Positions 63,460-63,520 of a DNA stretch of 63,520 bases are shown here, one piece after another (position 1 is the stretch's first letter; the number at the start of each line of letters is the position of its first letter). Below the pieces are notes generated by a model that made no database searches, was not told the DNA's origin, and was given only the letters and a program-made list of their open reading frames with translations. The stretch covers positions 1 through 63,520 of the forward strand of contig NZ_QPJQ01000027.1 in NCBI RefSeq assembly GCF_003337275.1, in the 5' to 3' direction. This DNA is from Marinomonas foliarum (lineage in GTDB: Bacteria > Pseudomonadota > Gammaproteobacteria > Pseudomonadales > Marinomonadaceae). The position numbers and the translations under genes are program-made.

Positions 63460-63520
63460 TTAAGCAGCGTCTTTGTGTTGCTCTGGATTTAATTCCACAT
63501 CACCTATTGGCTGCCAGTTT
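63460..63520 (-). CDS. 3' end of an unidentified gene running off the right edge
   Basis: On the minus strand an open frame enters from the right edge and stops at 63460-63462. Its last residues are NWQPIGDVELNPEQHKDAA, which read like a real protein C-terminus. A transposase end was considered, but there is too little to assign any family. Confidence 0.4.
   Translation of the reverse strand, partial: NWQPIGDVELNPEQHKDAA

Noticed and set aside
63345..63520. Insertion-sequence end at the right edge
   Set aside because: An ORF C-terminus is visible, but no terminal inverted repeat or recognisable transposase motif can be confirmed in the few bases available.

Overview
The window is a contiguous piece of a gammaproteobacterial chromosome. 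It is most consistent with Marinomonas or a close Oceanospirillales relative. That inference rests on gene order (ubiG-yciK divergent from gyrA-serC-pheA-tyrA/aroA-cmk-rpsA, a Pseudomonas/Oceanospirillales layout), the FabV-type enoyl reductase, the TyrA-AroA fusion, FldB, and the moderate, slightly AT-rich composition. No rRNA, tRNA, CRISPR array, prophage or complete insertion sequence is visible. Most of the window is core metabolism, envelope and DNA-topology genes; the less ordinary material sits in a few proteins and in structured intergenic regions.

Region by region: 1-10 kb holds a REP-like palindrome cluster, a CDF metal transporter, tdk-rdgC, a YbfE-like small protein, the periplasmic protease prc, an M18 aminopeptidase, a TolC-family protein and a DUF4139-like exported protein. 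10-16 kb has a flap endonuclease, gltX, a chemoreceptor, a DUF3301 protein and fldB. 16-24 kb is a regulatory block on the minus strand: a Fur-box-preceded AraC regulator (probably co-transcribed with fldB), a DctB/DctD sigma-54 pair, an AEC permease and a BaeS/BaeR-like pair. 24-32 kb has an acyltransferase, a YebC/YeeN-type protein, a DUF1289 protein, a glycosyltransferase, fabV, an unknown exported protein and a large M16 protease. 32-44 kb is yciK/ubiG, divergent from gyrA-serC-pheA-tyrA/aroA-cmk-rpsA. 44-46 kb has a small unknown gene, trmO and proA. 46-56 kb is the long cell-wall/lipoate cluster nadD-rsfS-rlmH-mrdA-rodA-mltB-rlpA-dacA-ybeD-lipB-lipA. 56-59 kb is polyamine synthesis (speA, aguB). 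59-63.5 kb has a fused ABM-GNAT protein, a cupin-like protein and parC.

Functional links: serC, pheA and tyrA/aroA serve serine and aromatic amino acid synthesis, with cmk and rpsA behind them. mrdA/rodA/mltB/rlpA/dacA build and trim peptidoglycan during elongation and septation. ybeD-lipB-lipA make lipoyl groups. speA and aguB are the first and last steps of arginine-to-putrescine, with the middle enzyme (agmatine deiminase) not in the window.

The strongest unusual signal is the C-terminal half of the TyrA-AroA fusion (748 aa). It keeps the length and overall pattern of EPSP synthase but has lost nearly every substrate-binding motif, so it looks like a retained pseudo-enzyme domain. Other points worth a look are a perfect 13-bp inverted repeat beside a Fur box upstream of araC-fldB, a structured element with competing pairings between the DUF3301 gene and fldB, a run of hairpins downstream of aguB, a hairpin over the ribosome-binding region of the M16 protease, and the ABM-GNAT domain fusion. 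All calls come from reading the sequence; no database search was run.
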